From Haemonchus contortus (taxonomy: Eukaryota; Nematoda; Chromadorea; Rhabditida; Trichostrongylidae): a stretch of 64,000 nt of DNA. The DNA is taken from the NCBI GenBank assembly GCA_000469685.2, contig LS997565.1:30330145-30394144 (forward strand), read 5' to 3'. Numbering within the stretch: the first letter of the stretch is position 1; every line of letters starts with the position of its first letter. Made by a program: the position numbers and the translations under genes. Under the pieces are notes generated by a model that was not told where the DNA came from, searched no databases, and worked only from the letters and a program-made list of their open reading frames with translations. Below are positions 34,011 to 43,608 of the stretch, piece after piece.

Positions 34011-34900
34011 TTAAAAGGGAATCTTAAGGTTATTCGGATATTACTTTCGGTCGGATGATGAAAAAGTGCCTTCCAATTAGAACCATAGAGAGATGCAAGT
34101 TTTCCAGTGATAGTGAAGCCATTCAGTCAGCATTTTATCAGTTTTCAACTGGGCATGTGAGGGGGGTCTCCCACTTTCCGAAGACAAACCAAAGTATTGC
34201 GTATTGGTTCCAGTAACCTTGGATTCTCATACAGTATTGGTGGGTCTTCGATTGCACCTTTTTCAAGAATCTTGGATTCTTGGTTACTAGTGTCCTTTCC
34301 TTTGACCAGCACTGTGAATTCGTTTCTGATCGTGGTTATAATGTAATTTATGGGATGTTTAAAGCTCTGTCTACTGCAAATACGTCTATCCTCCTTTCGA
34401 AAATTGGGTCAGGCTATTGCTAGCGTATGGTTCTGTGATATTCAGTCCGCCATACGCAAATATATTGACATGCTCGAGGAGGTTCAGAACAGCTTCACCA
34501 GAAAGCTTATGATCAGGGCTGGTTTTGTTATGGAAGCATTCCACCTAGCAGTGAAAGAAACTTCAACCTCGAGCTTAACACCCTTCAATGAAGGAGAAAA
34601 AAATCGACTTGCTATTGTTTCACAAAATCCTCCATGGTCGCATGAGCCTCCATGCCGGAGAGTTTTGTGCTGTCAGGCAGTCCAATACTGGATTCGGCTC
34701 TCAGAAACTTCATAAGTTTCCAGCCGAACTCAGCTGTCGCTTGCACCACTTCCCCAGGCGTGCAAATTTACTTTTCTCAACAATAAGCAAAAAGGCTGCT
34801 ATCCTGGCAGTATTCACTTCTTCCGCAGAGTGGTTGATAAATGTCTCTATCCCTGATGGCCATTCGAATTCGAATTTTCTACCTCTATAGTGACTGCGTT
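34011..34900 (+). pseudogene. LINE ORF2 C-terminal region
   Basis: The frames contain LEEVQNSFTRKLMIRAGF, HKILHGRMSL, ELSCRLHHFPRRANLLF and SSAEWLI, matching the thumb and C-terminal tail of CR1/Jockey ORF2 (VQ..FTR.L..R, FK..HG, R.NLL.FSNR..NEWN.L). Frameshifts occur near 34600. No tail microsatellite is clear. Confidence 0.65.
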
Positions 34901-35192
34901 CTTCTCCCTCGAGTGTGCTCCCATGTTGATTGTTACATTACATTTTTCATAATTGCTCATCCAGTTCACTTCACCTCCGATTGTAATTTTGGTGCTGTTG
35001 ATGGTTTTTTGGCTTTGTTGCCGGTATGAAGGTTTTTTAAAGTTTTTGTAACTTCGTGGCTACCTCAGAGTCCTTGCACGAGTCATCTCATGTAATAACT
35101 ATACATATGGTAGAACTGCTAAAATCCTTTTTCACTCCCGAATAGGTTTTTGGTTTTTTTCTCGACGACGTGGAAAGACGTCACATGCTTAA

Positions 35193-35655
35193 AGGCACTG
35201 TTCACGAAAAAAATAGTTTCGGAGATCTGCACATGGTTTGAATTCGACGCCCCTCCTGATACCTTTTGTGCAGGAATGAGGTCGGAGAACGGTCTGGATA
35301 GTGCACAATAAGGGCAGGAACATTGGGGGACGGGAGGCCTCCGCCCCTCGCTAGGCTGACTACGAAATCTAATTGCCGTTCATCACTTTCGCATTGGGCG
35401 AAGTTGTCTGCTTGGGTGTGTTGTCTGCTATTGCAGACATTGCGTCGCCAACTGCACTCGCCCGAACACTCCCTTAACCGCCGTTCTTCCCATGTGAAAC
35501 TCGTCCAACCCCCCTTTCCAGCTCTTTTTTGACTCTTTCTATTTCTTTTTGTTCATCGTTTTTTGCGCTTTTTTCATTGTCATCGCTTTATTCTAGAGTA
35601 GTTCTATCAATTCCCGTCAAAAAAGGGTACCCTAAATTTATCGTAAACGGTGCCT
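35193..35655. mobile_element. Complete TTAA-flanked MITE (463 bp)
   Basis: The left end AGGCACTGTTCACGAAAAAA and the right end TTTATCGTAAACGGTGCCT are inverted. Perfect TTAA is present at 35189-35192 and 35656-35659. The internal segment around 35440-35475 is shared with the truncated copy at 8076-8510. It is non-coding. Confidence 0.85.
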
Positions 35656-35689
35656 TTAAGCGAACTGACACAGTGCATAGATGCAGTAA

Positions 35690-35790
35690 TAATCCCATTT
35701 GTCCAAATTTGCCGGTATTAGATTCGGTATTAGATTAGAGTGCGATGGGTCGTACTGAAGGCAGAGTTTACGATAAAGATGCTCTTCGAG
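35690..35790. repeat. Repeat pair, first copy
   Basis: ATAGATGCAGTAATAATCCC, ATTAGAGTGCGATGG and TCGTACTGAAGGCAGAGTTT match 36350-36445. Both copies run into an AGGCA..GTT.ACGATA MITE-like end preceded by CTGA rather than TTAA. Confidence 0.65.
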
Positions 35791-36349
35791 ATATCTCTCC
35801 ATAATAAAAATATGATCCCAACGAGAGCTAAAGGGACGCTGTCGTATCGACAAACGACCCAGGTAGATTGTATTAAGGACTCTTGAACTGGCTTAGGCGA
35901 CGACACATAAGTTGCACGCAGGAAGCTTACTGTAGCGTGCTGTACGCAACGGCACACACGGACTGCTCGTTCGATTAACCCTTTCATGCAACTTCTGCCC
36001 TCACATTTTCGTCCAAATCTGACCTCGTCCATTTATTGTGGTTTCACTGTCTTTTTCTTGCTCACACTATGGCACGACCACCGCTGTCACGCTATCTTCA
36101 TTCCAGAGACACACTCGAAGCCAATTTCTCTGGCTTTTCGTGATCTATAGCGTCTCTGGAAGGCTAGATAGGATCTGATGTCCCACCTTGGACTAACATC
36201 TTTGACCACTCTAACTACTGACTTTTCTTCCCAGATCTTGCGTGTTTTCTTTCAAAGTGCTTTCACTTCACGCATGGTCCACCCACTAAATCTCTCTTAC
36301 GCCTCCGCGCGCTGTATGTGATTCAACCTCTTTCTACTACCTACAATAA

Positions 36350-36445
36350 TAGATGCAGGAAGAATTCCATTCGTCTAAATTTGGAATCGATATTAGATAA
36401 GAGTGCGATGGCTCGTACTGAAGGCAAAGTTCACGATAGAGGGTC
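36350..36445. repeat. Repeat pair, second copy
   Basis: ATAGATGCAGGAAGAATTCC, GATAAGAGTGCGATGG and TCGTACTGAAGGCAAAGTTC match 35690-35790 in direct orientation, spaced by 660 bp. This may be a diverged tandem duplication of a MITE flank. Confidence 0.6.
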
Positions 36446-36989
36446 TAATCGGTGTCTTAAATCTGCCGCGTGCCCTCAATCAAAATCAAAATAGTCATAT
36501 ATGCATCGGATGAGAGACAAGTTTTAAATATCCGCAGGACCACTGTTTTATATTCGCCCTAATGGTAGGTGATTGAGGCATCTGGACAAAGGAACAGTTC
36601 AAAATGCAATATGGAAACCTCAAGTTCCTGAGGAAAAATCATCAGTTCTGGCTATCGTATATAGCAACAGCGTTATTCCATTAGCTGTTCTTCTTTGTTT
36701 ACGTCTTTGTGCAGTTTATTGCGACGAATGGTAAATACACACACAAGCAGTCAACAGGTTATTCTGTTTGTACACAAGTGTCTCACAACACACACAAACA
36801 GTAACCACTGCAGTTGCTAACTACAGGCTGTTAGACGGGTTAGGCTTCAGTTTTTACAACCTACTAAATAAAGCAAACAACGGCAAAAAATTCACAAGGA
36901 GGGCATGCTTTACAACCCTATTTCATGTGGGGTTTTTATTTTTAGATCCGGAGACGGCTTCAAGAAATGGGTTGCAAGGGCGTGTAACG
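36446..36989. other. No recognised feature
   Basis: Between the MITE-like end and block R1-B I see no gene or repeat partner. Confidence 0.4.
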
Positions 36990-38318
36990 ATTTGAATCTA
37001 ATAATTCTACGGGCCACACTTCCAGTGTTGATGAAATGTTGTAAATAAAATAACTGCAAAAAAATTGAAAAGGAGTTGGGTATGGTGAAAATGTGTGTGG
37101 CCAAGGTTGAAGCGGTTACTACCCCAGATGTTGCTCAAAGGGTGAATCGTATGCGCATCGCTAAGCCGCAACGTTTTAAAAGTAGCACCAGGGGGATGAC
37201 GAAATAATGATATAGTCGCAAAGATGTAATACTTTCTCGTTTGGGTAACTTCTCCATGATGTCGACTATGTGTAAATTTCAATAGTAAATATGAGACACC
37301 TGTTAAGATTTTTCGATAACAGATTCTCGAGCAAATAAATGAAAACATATGAGCTCCATGGCTATGTGAGCCTTTCTTCCCATTTTTGGGAACGTCTCAA
37401 TACAACTTGGCAGTAACATTTTTGCTGTCGCTCTTCAAACCGATAGAAGATTCTTTTCGATGTTCCTCATCTAGTCCATCAAACAACCCAACTCGATACC
37501 TTTTCGATATTTGAGAGCGCATTTTAGTTAGAATGAGAAACCGATGGCAGGCATCTGATACGATATCAAGAGGATTCGAAGGGTGTGTAAGAATCTTTTA
37601 TCCGGAGACAATCAATTTTCTTGTGTTTGCTTTGGCTCCAGCATTGTATTGGAAGTGTCTAAAGTTATCGTCATTTGCTCAAAAAAAAATTGTTAAGTGT
37701 CAATGCAGAGAAAAGAAACTTTTCGATATCATAGTATAAAGCTTCTTACCGAGACAATCATGACAACCCCACTGCAATTAGCCCGTGGACCATTTCCTGC
37801 ACATTTTCTATCAGATTATATCTACCCCAGATGGTCTGGGGAACCTAATGTGCTCAGAGTGCATGCTGCTCGATTTGAAGGAGCGTAGGAGTGCTTTAAT
37901 CTTCGAAGGAAAAAAGTGCAGACTAAAAAGTATGGTTCAGAGAACAAATTGATTTTTAGGAGTTTTAGGCGATAAAGTTTCGTCCGAAATAATTAATCCG
38001 CTGACACACAGCTTTTACGCGTCTCCACGTTCCCTTTTCTCAGACTAATCATCTGGTGAAGGATATGTTCTAAAAGAGGAGAAAGGGAGATGTATCGGAG
38101 CAAGTGATCGAGCTAAAAATCACCAGACATTGGGTTCTAAATGGGAGGCACTTCTTCATCATCCGACCAATAGTAATAATCGAAAAACCTCAAGATTCCT
38201 CGCACATCGTTATGGATACGATTAGAATTGACGTGTTTTGGTTGAATTTTATCCCACAGTTTTGTTCTCGTGATATTTGGAGAAGGGACTGAACAAACGT
38301 GCGTATTACTACTATTAA
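36990..38318. repeat. Block R1, copy B (uninterrupted)
   Basis: This is the complete counterpart of 1600-2974 plus 7978-8075 and shows the pre-insertion state of the LINE target (ATGGATACGATTAGAATTGA continuing into TTTTATCCCACAGTTTTGTT). Minus-strand frames here have no recognised domain. It ends at ACTACTATTAA, after which a TTAA-type MITE end begins (AGGCACAATCCACGACAAAG, no right end visible). Confidence 0.8.
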
Positions 38319-38389
38319 AGGCACAATCCACGACAAAGATAGTGTCTTGTGATGCAATCTTGTGTTGCATTCGAGGCATATACATACCA

Positions 38390-38530
38390 GTCGGGCCGCC
38401 CTGCTGATGCCGGGCTTCTCTCCCTCTTATGGTGACGACCGGCTTCGCCGGGCGCTCCTCCTTCCTGTGAGAAATTTGCTATGCGTAAGTCGTGTCGCCC
38501 AGCTGACGCTAGCCCCCTCGTTCTCGGGTT
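38390..38530. repeat. GC-rich twin-hairpin repeat
   Basis: CCAGTCGGGCCGCCCTGCTG, GACCGGCTTCGCCGGGCGCT and CAGCTGACGCTAG are the reverse orientation of the element at 54597-54672. It starts just after TATACATA, consistent with insertion at TA-rich sites. Confidence 0.7.
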
Positions 38531-38714
38531 AAACGTCATCCCAGCCTGCACCTTTATCAAATCTGAAGGGCTTGGAAGATGAAAACAGGAGCTATTCATT
38601 CCCTGCCAAACACAAACACCCAACACAATCCGTGCGCGCCTCGTTCGCTATGAACAGACCTCCTTAGGTTCTGTGTACTCGATTTATTTGCGGCTTATTC
38701 AACCTTGGTTTCGG

Positions 38715-39659
<945 letters not shown>

Positions 39660-39685
39660 TAGCGCGTTATATATAGTAGGTTGTT
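39660..39685. repeat. Terminal sequence of the GGGCGGAG array
   Basis: ACTTAGCGCGTTATATATAG and TAGGTTG follow the CA tract, as at 19355-19375 and 58590-58612. It probably marks the element boundary. Confidence 0.65.
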
Positions 39686-39839
39686 TACGAATTTGCCAAC
39701 AAGACTTATGTCATTCACGCAGCGAGCAACCTGTTCAGGTTCAGTCCACACCAAAAGGTGGGGATTGAAATGCTTCACATTCTAGTAAGGAGAGGGGGTT
39801 TTCAAATACTAGCTGACCCTCTGTGAATCTTAACAGGCT

Positions 39840-40115
39840 CATTAAATTACTGACTTTTTGAGTGACTCTCATAACGATGATTCTCATCTAGTTGCAGACT
39901 AAATTCACGGTTGGCATCTGTTAAGGAAGTTGACACATGGAACTGTTTGACAACATCTCCAGGTCTCACAAGGTTGGCGATTTGTGGGCAAAACTCCAGT
40001 CTCGGACGGGACTCGAACCCGTACTTGTCCTTTCCGGGGACCCTGCTCTTATCTCTTACACTGCCGAAACCCCGCTTGCCCTCGCCTTCTTAATGGCTTA
40101 TATACCACCAGTTTG
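39840..40115 (-). mobile_element. tRNA-like SINE candidate
   Basis: On the minus strand, CAAGCGGGGTTTCGGCAGTG followed by CGGGTTCGAGTCCCGTCCGA resembles A and B boxes of RNA polymerase III. The acceptor and anticodon arms do not pair, and a long insert separates the boxes, so it is not a functional tRNA. The flanking 39850-39965 segment is shared with 8511-8620. Confidence 0.5.
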
Positions 40116-40269
40116 GCTATGCACGCTAACGCGTGCAGTATATGTCGGCGGCCACTTATGCACGAAGGAGTCGTTTAGCGGAATTTTAGATAATTAGGAT
40201 AAGGTAGTTCCCTCAAGATTCGAACGCTGAACTGCTGAGAGCAACACCCTCAATGTATTTGAGCAGAGT

Positions 40270-41170
40270 TATCAGTGCTCTGACTGTTGACCACCCTTCT
40301 TTTGACTGCTCCTATCCATAATTCCCGCATTCTAGAACGTTTCCGAACAGGGTTATGAATTTTTTGATCTAAGCCTCGCCCACTTTGGTGCTGATCCCAC
40401 ACATCCCAGAGGTTTGATCGCATTTGTTCCACCACCTTTGACCACTTTTTTCCCGCATTCTAGAACGTTTGTTCCACCACCTCTGACCACTTTTTTCCCG
40501 CATTCTAGAACGTTTCTGAACAGAGTTATGAAATTTTGATCTAAGCCCCGCCCACTTTGGTGTCAACCACGCCCACTTTCAGGATTCGGCCACATTTGTC
40601 TCATTACCTCTATCAAAAATTTTTCCGCATTCTAGAATGTTTCCGAACGAAGTTACACTCATTTTCGAAAAGTAGCTTTCACCTCAACGCACGCCCCGCC
40701 CATCGTGGGCTGGCTTCACTCAGCTTACGCATGCCCACCACTCATGAGGCCTTGCTCACTCTTTACTTTTTTTCCTGGCCACGACGCAATCGCTGAATTG
40801 AGTTATGAATCTCTGTAGTAAATACCACCCACTGAAAGAACTCCCGCCCACCACCGGTAAGTTCCCTTTATTTTAATTGTTGACCCATCCCTCACCTTCG
40901 CACATTTTTTCCCGGCGTCTATAGTGTTTTGAGATCGGATGAGAAAAATTTGCCCATGACTCCGCCTAATTCCGGTACATGCCCCGCCCCTTGGGAGCGG
41001 AGCTTCGCTATGCTCACATGTGCTCTTTTACTTACCCTATTCAACCCATTCCAAACTTGACCCGACCTCTCCAGGTGTTTCTTCACGTTATATCGAATTT
41101 CCGTATAAACAAACAAACAAACAAAAAAATCAGACAGACAGGCAGAGCGCTTTATATATAGTAAGGATAG
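40270..41170 (-). repeat. Tandem repeat array with CAGACAGA-type terminus
   Basis: Units contain CCCGCATTCTAGAACGTTT, CTGAACAGAGTTATGAA and GCCCCGCCCACTTTGG. A 45-bp sub-unit is perfectly spaced in duplicate at 40423-40467 and 40468-40512 with a single mismatch. The array ends in ACAAACAAACAAACAAA, CAGACAGACAGGCAGAGCGC and TTTATATATAGTAAGGATA, similar in layout and final sequence to the GGGCGGAG arrays but with different units. Confidence 0.75.
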
Positions 41171-41257
41171 CTTATCAGCAACGCGTGCAACGTGTTGAAC
41201 CGGTCGGCCTACATCAGCACTGAAGCGTTAAGCTGAGAGCTTCACATGATATAACTT

Positions 41258-41406
41258 GTTTTGACTTGATGTTTTGTTAACTGCTGTTTTAGCGCCGCAG
41301 TACCGTCCGAGACTGAAGTTTTGCCCACGAATCGCCAACCTTGTGAGCCTTTCGCTTCGCGTACTGCGGCGCTAAAACAGCAGTTAACAAAACATCAAGT
41401 CAAAAC
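41258..41406. repeat. Perfect 46-bp inverted repeat with 57-bp spacer
   Basis: The left arm 41258-41303 (begins GTTTTGACTTGATG, ends CGCCGCAGTAC) is the exact reverse complement of 41361-41406. The spacer 41304-41360 is the reverse complement of part of the SINE-like sequence at 39962-40012. A transcript would form a 46-bp perfect hairpin. Neighbouring repeats are 15-25 percent diverged, so a perfect palindrome is unexpected here. Confidence 0.95.
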
Positions 41407-42340
41407 ACCTCCAGGAAGCTTGAAAAACCTCGAACGAAGGGCTCGGATTATGAAAAAATGTTTTGGTGAAAAATGTTTTGAATGATTTCAGTATTTTCAT
41501 ATTTCCCACGAAATCCTATCTCTAGCAGAAGAAGAGAGTGTATGGATTGTTGCTGATGTTCACACATAAATAAAGCTAGCAGTATAAGATTTCATAGTGG
41601 ACTTTTGAACGGTTTTTGATTCCAGTTTCAACAATGAAAGATGAGGTCAACTGATCTTTTTCAGAGTTGTACTGATATCAACGAAAGATATCAAGCTTTG
41701 CATTCGGTGAGTGAGGTGTTGTCCAGAATGTAGATCAGCTCACATTTGAGCTAATGAAGCTAATGAAAAAAGCTTAGGCCTTCTTTGTCGATTTCGAATA
41801 TGCGTTCAACCCTCGGACTTTTTGCATCGGCACTTATTCCAACTTCGATTCCCTAGTTTTTTTTTGTGCGGGACCATCATAAGTATTACCATCTGAGTCA
41901 GTTCAGTAACAATTTTCTTTCTCATAGTTATTCAGATGTTTACTTTGAAATCATAAATTTTTCTATTGATAGCTACCGCACCTTTGCACTAGTAGGAATT
42001 AAATGAAGCAACGGATGAAGTCACAAATGTTTTGAATAAGTCATTCGACGATTTGAGTTATGAATAACAAGTTAGCTTCTTAAGTTTTGAAAAAGGTCAG
42101 TTTTGAATTAGCTAGCGTTCAGGACTACAGAGCTCGGCAAAATCGTATCACTGCAGATTTTCTTGTGATTTCGTCGATGCAAACAATTTTGATTGAGAAT
42201 ACGTCCTTTTTTAAGGAAGTTTCGTTATGGAATTTAGGAAAAAATCCGGAAACGGAAATCCTTAGTTGGCCAACGTTGGCCAGCGCGGTACAAAGAGACG
42301 ATATTTAGGTCCGGTTTCTTCTTCTCTCTGTAAATGACGT
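41407..42340. other. No recognised gene
   Basis: The first 80 bp match 8625-8695. A 73-codon plus-strand frame at 42087-42308 has no recognised family signature. Confidence 0.4.
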
Positions 42341-42597
42341 CGCGTCCGCCCGGGGTGTGGGATTTTAGTCTCGACTGGCATTACTTCGCGCCGAGTTGCG
42401 AAGTGACCTCATTGATGACTGACCTCATCTTAATTACGCGCCTCCCCTTGATTGTAGCTGGCCTCATCTTACTTATGAGAATGATGGCGAGTCATGAGAA
42501 TGGTGAGAAAGTGGAATTTCAAGAAAGTTAGTTTTCAACGTAAAATTTTCATGGTCTTTGGTTTAAATAGTTTTATTACCATATATCATTCTCGACA
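42341..42597 (+). repeat. Left terminal inverted repeat
   Basis: The inner limit is near ATTCTCGACAA, the outer near GCGTCCGCCCGGGGTGTG. Sub-repeats (GACCTCAT...TTGATGACTGACCTCATC) lie within it. It abuts the start of the LINE 5' region. Confidence 0.85.
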
Positions 42598-42859
42598 AGT
42601 GCGGCGGCCAGTGCGGCGGCGTTTTCTTTGTTCTCGTTATATTCTCAATCCTTCTTGGATATACTTCAATTCCCTTTCGTTTCATCTTTCTCTGCGTGAC
42701 TCATTTACCCCATTATTGTTGTCTTAGATATTGCTGTTGTGATAACTTGATAAAGTACTATCTTTATCAGTTTCACTTTGCTTACTTATATCCGGGGTGC
42801 TCTCTTTGGTGTCGTTGTTGGTTTCGATCGATTGTGTTGCGCGGTCTGTTTAATTGATC

Positions 42860-43564
42860 ATGGCGCCAAAGGTAGACCGTGTTAGCAAGAGAAAGGAAAC
42901 TATGAGTAAATCCAGTGAATCTGAGCAAGCTAAACAAGTGGAGTCTAGCCAAAGCCCAAGTGCGGATATGTCGGATGTGGATTACGGTAAGCTATCAGCT
43001 AGTCAGCTCATAAGAGTAGTTTTGGAGCACAACAAGGATCCTCTTATCGAGAGAATGCTGCTGGTGCTTGCCGAAAAAATTTCAAAGGATGTGGCTGAGT
43101 TTGTAGAAGCCGATAAGCGGTCAAAAAGTATTGTTATTAGTGGTGTTGAGGAGGCCCCCTCCGGGATGCGCCCATCTGATAGGCAGAAAGACTTGGAGGT
43201 TAAAGTCACCAACATACTTGATGCGCTCAACGTGGAGTGTCGTCCCGTTGAACTGTACCGTTTGGGGAAGGAAGACCCCGCACGTCCCAGATTAGTTAAG
43301 GTCCTCCTCCCCTCACGTTCCTTTTGGAGGACGGCGCTTTCTAATGCAAAACTGTTGAGGTCAGCTGGTTTCCCAAACATTTATGTCAGGAGAAGTATGA
43401 CTCAAGACGAGCGGAAGCGCGACTATGAGCTAAGACAGCAAGCTAAAGAACGTAATAAAGGTAAACCTACTCGTGAATGGGTGGTTTACAGGGGCGAGCT
43501 TAAATCTATTTCTGAGCTTAGAGCTATAAATTCGGGAAACGCACAGCGAAGCATGGTCCTGTAA
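42860..43564 (+). CDS. LINE ORF1, nucleic-acid-binding protein
   Basis: The ATG at 42860 (MAPKVDRVSKRKE) is preferred over a TTG six bases upstream. The product is 234 residues. Residues 1-45 are Lys/Ser/Gln-rich and probably disordered. Residues 60-95 are helix-prone (LIRVVLEHNKD, MLLVLAEKISKDVAEFVEAD). The core RSKSIVISGVEEAPSG, NILDALNVECRPVELYRLGK and RLVKVLLPSR is an RRM-like fold shared with the decayed ORF1 copies at 6698-7319 and 30525-31073. The C-terminal NIYVRRSMTQDERKRDYELR is basic. It should coat LINE RNA with the ORF2 protein. Its last 43 nt overlap the upstream-open ORF2 frame. Confidence 0.85.
   Translation: MAPKVDRVSKRKETMSKSSESEQAKQVESSQSPSADMSDVDYGKLSASQLIRVVLEHNKDPLIERMLLVLAEKISKDVAEFVEADKRSKSIVISGVEEAPSGMRPSDRQKDLEVKVTNILDALNVECRPVELYRLGKEDPARPRLVKVLLPSRSFWRTALSNAKLLRSAGFPNIYVRRSMTQDERKRDYELRQQAKERNKGKPTREWVVYRGELKSISELRAINSGNAQRSMVL
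43534..43540 (+). promoter_or_regulatory. Candidate -1 ribosomal frameshift heptamer GGGAAAC
   Basis: In the ORF1 frame the codons are TCG GGA AAC, so the heptamer is in the X XXY YYZ register. Slipping back one base gives GGG AAA CGC ACA, which is the ORF2 frame and stays open through ORF2. That frame is open upstream only to 43522. The ORF2 AUG at 43609 lies inside the first conserved endonuclease block (NARSL just precedes it), so entry from upstream would restore a complete domain. I see no strong downstream pseudoknot. Termination-reinitiation is the alternative. Confidence 0.45.
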
Positions 43565-43608
43565 ACGGTAACGCCTTTAATTGTTTCCTCTTTAATGCAC
43601 GTAGTTTA

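Larger units (their letters stand above)
30200..34900 (+). mobile_element. CR1/Jockey-like LINE, interrupted by a PLE
   Basis: The plus-strand order is 5' region (30200-30524), ORF1 (30525 to about 31073), PLE insertion (about 31074-32200), endonuclease (32220-33275), reverse transcriptase (33390-34010) and C-terminal region (to about 34880). It is the same family as the minus-strand LINE at 2975-7977. Numerous stops and frameshifts show it is inactive, although the FADD box and motif A are readable. Confidence 0.8.

Noticed and set aside
39984..40040. Possible tRNA gene on the minus strand with a clear T-arm-like sequence
   Set aside because: Acceptor and anticodon arms do not pair and the box spacing is abnormal. 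It is better explained as a SINE promoter remnant.
43003..43380. Minus-strand 125-codon frame within LINE ORF1
   Set aside because: It overlaps a frame with clear ORF1 motifs, and the reverse frame shows no known signature.
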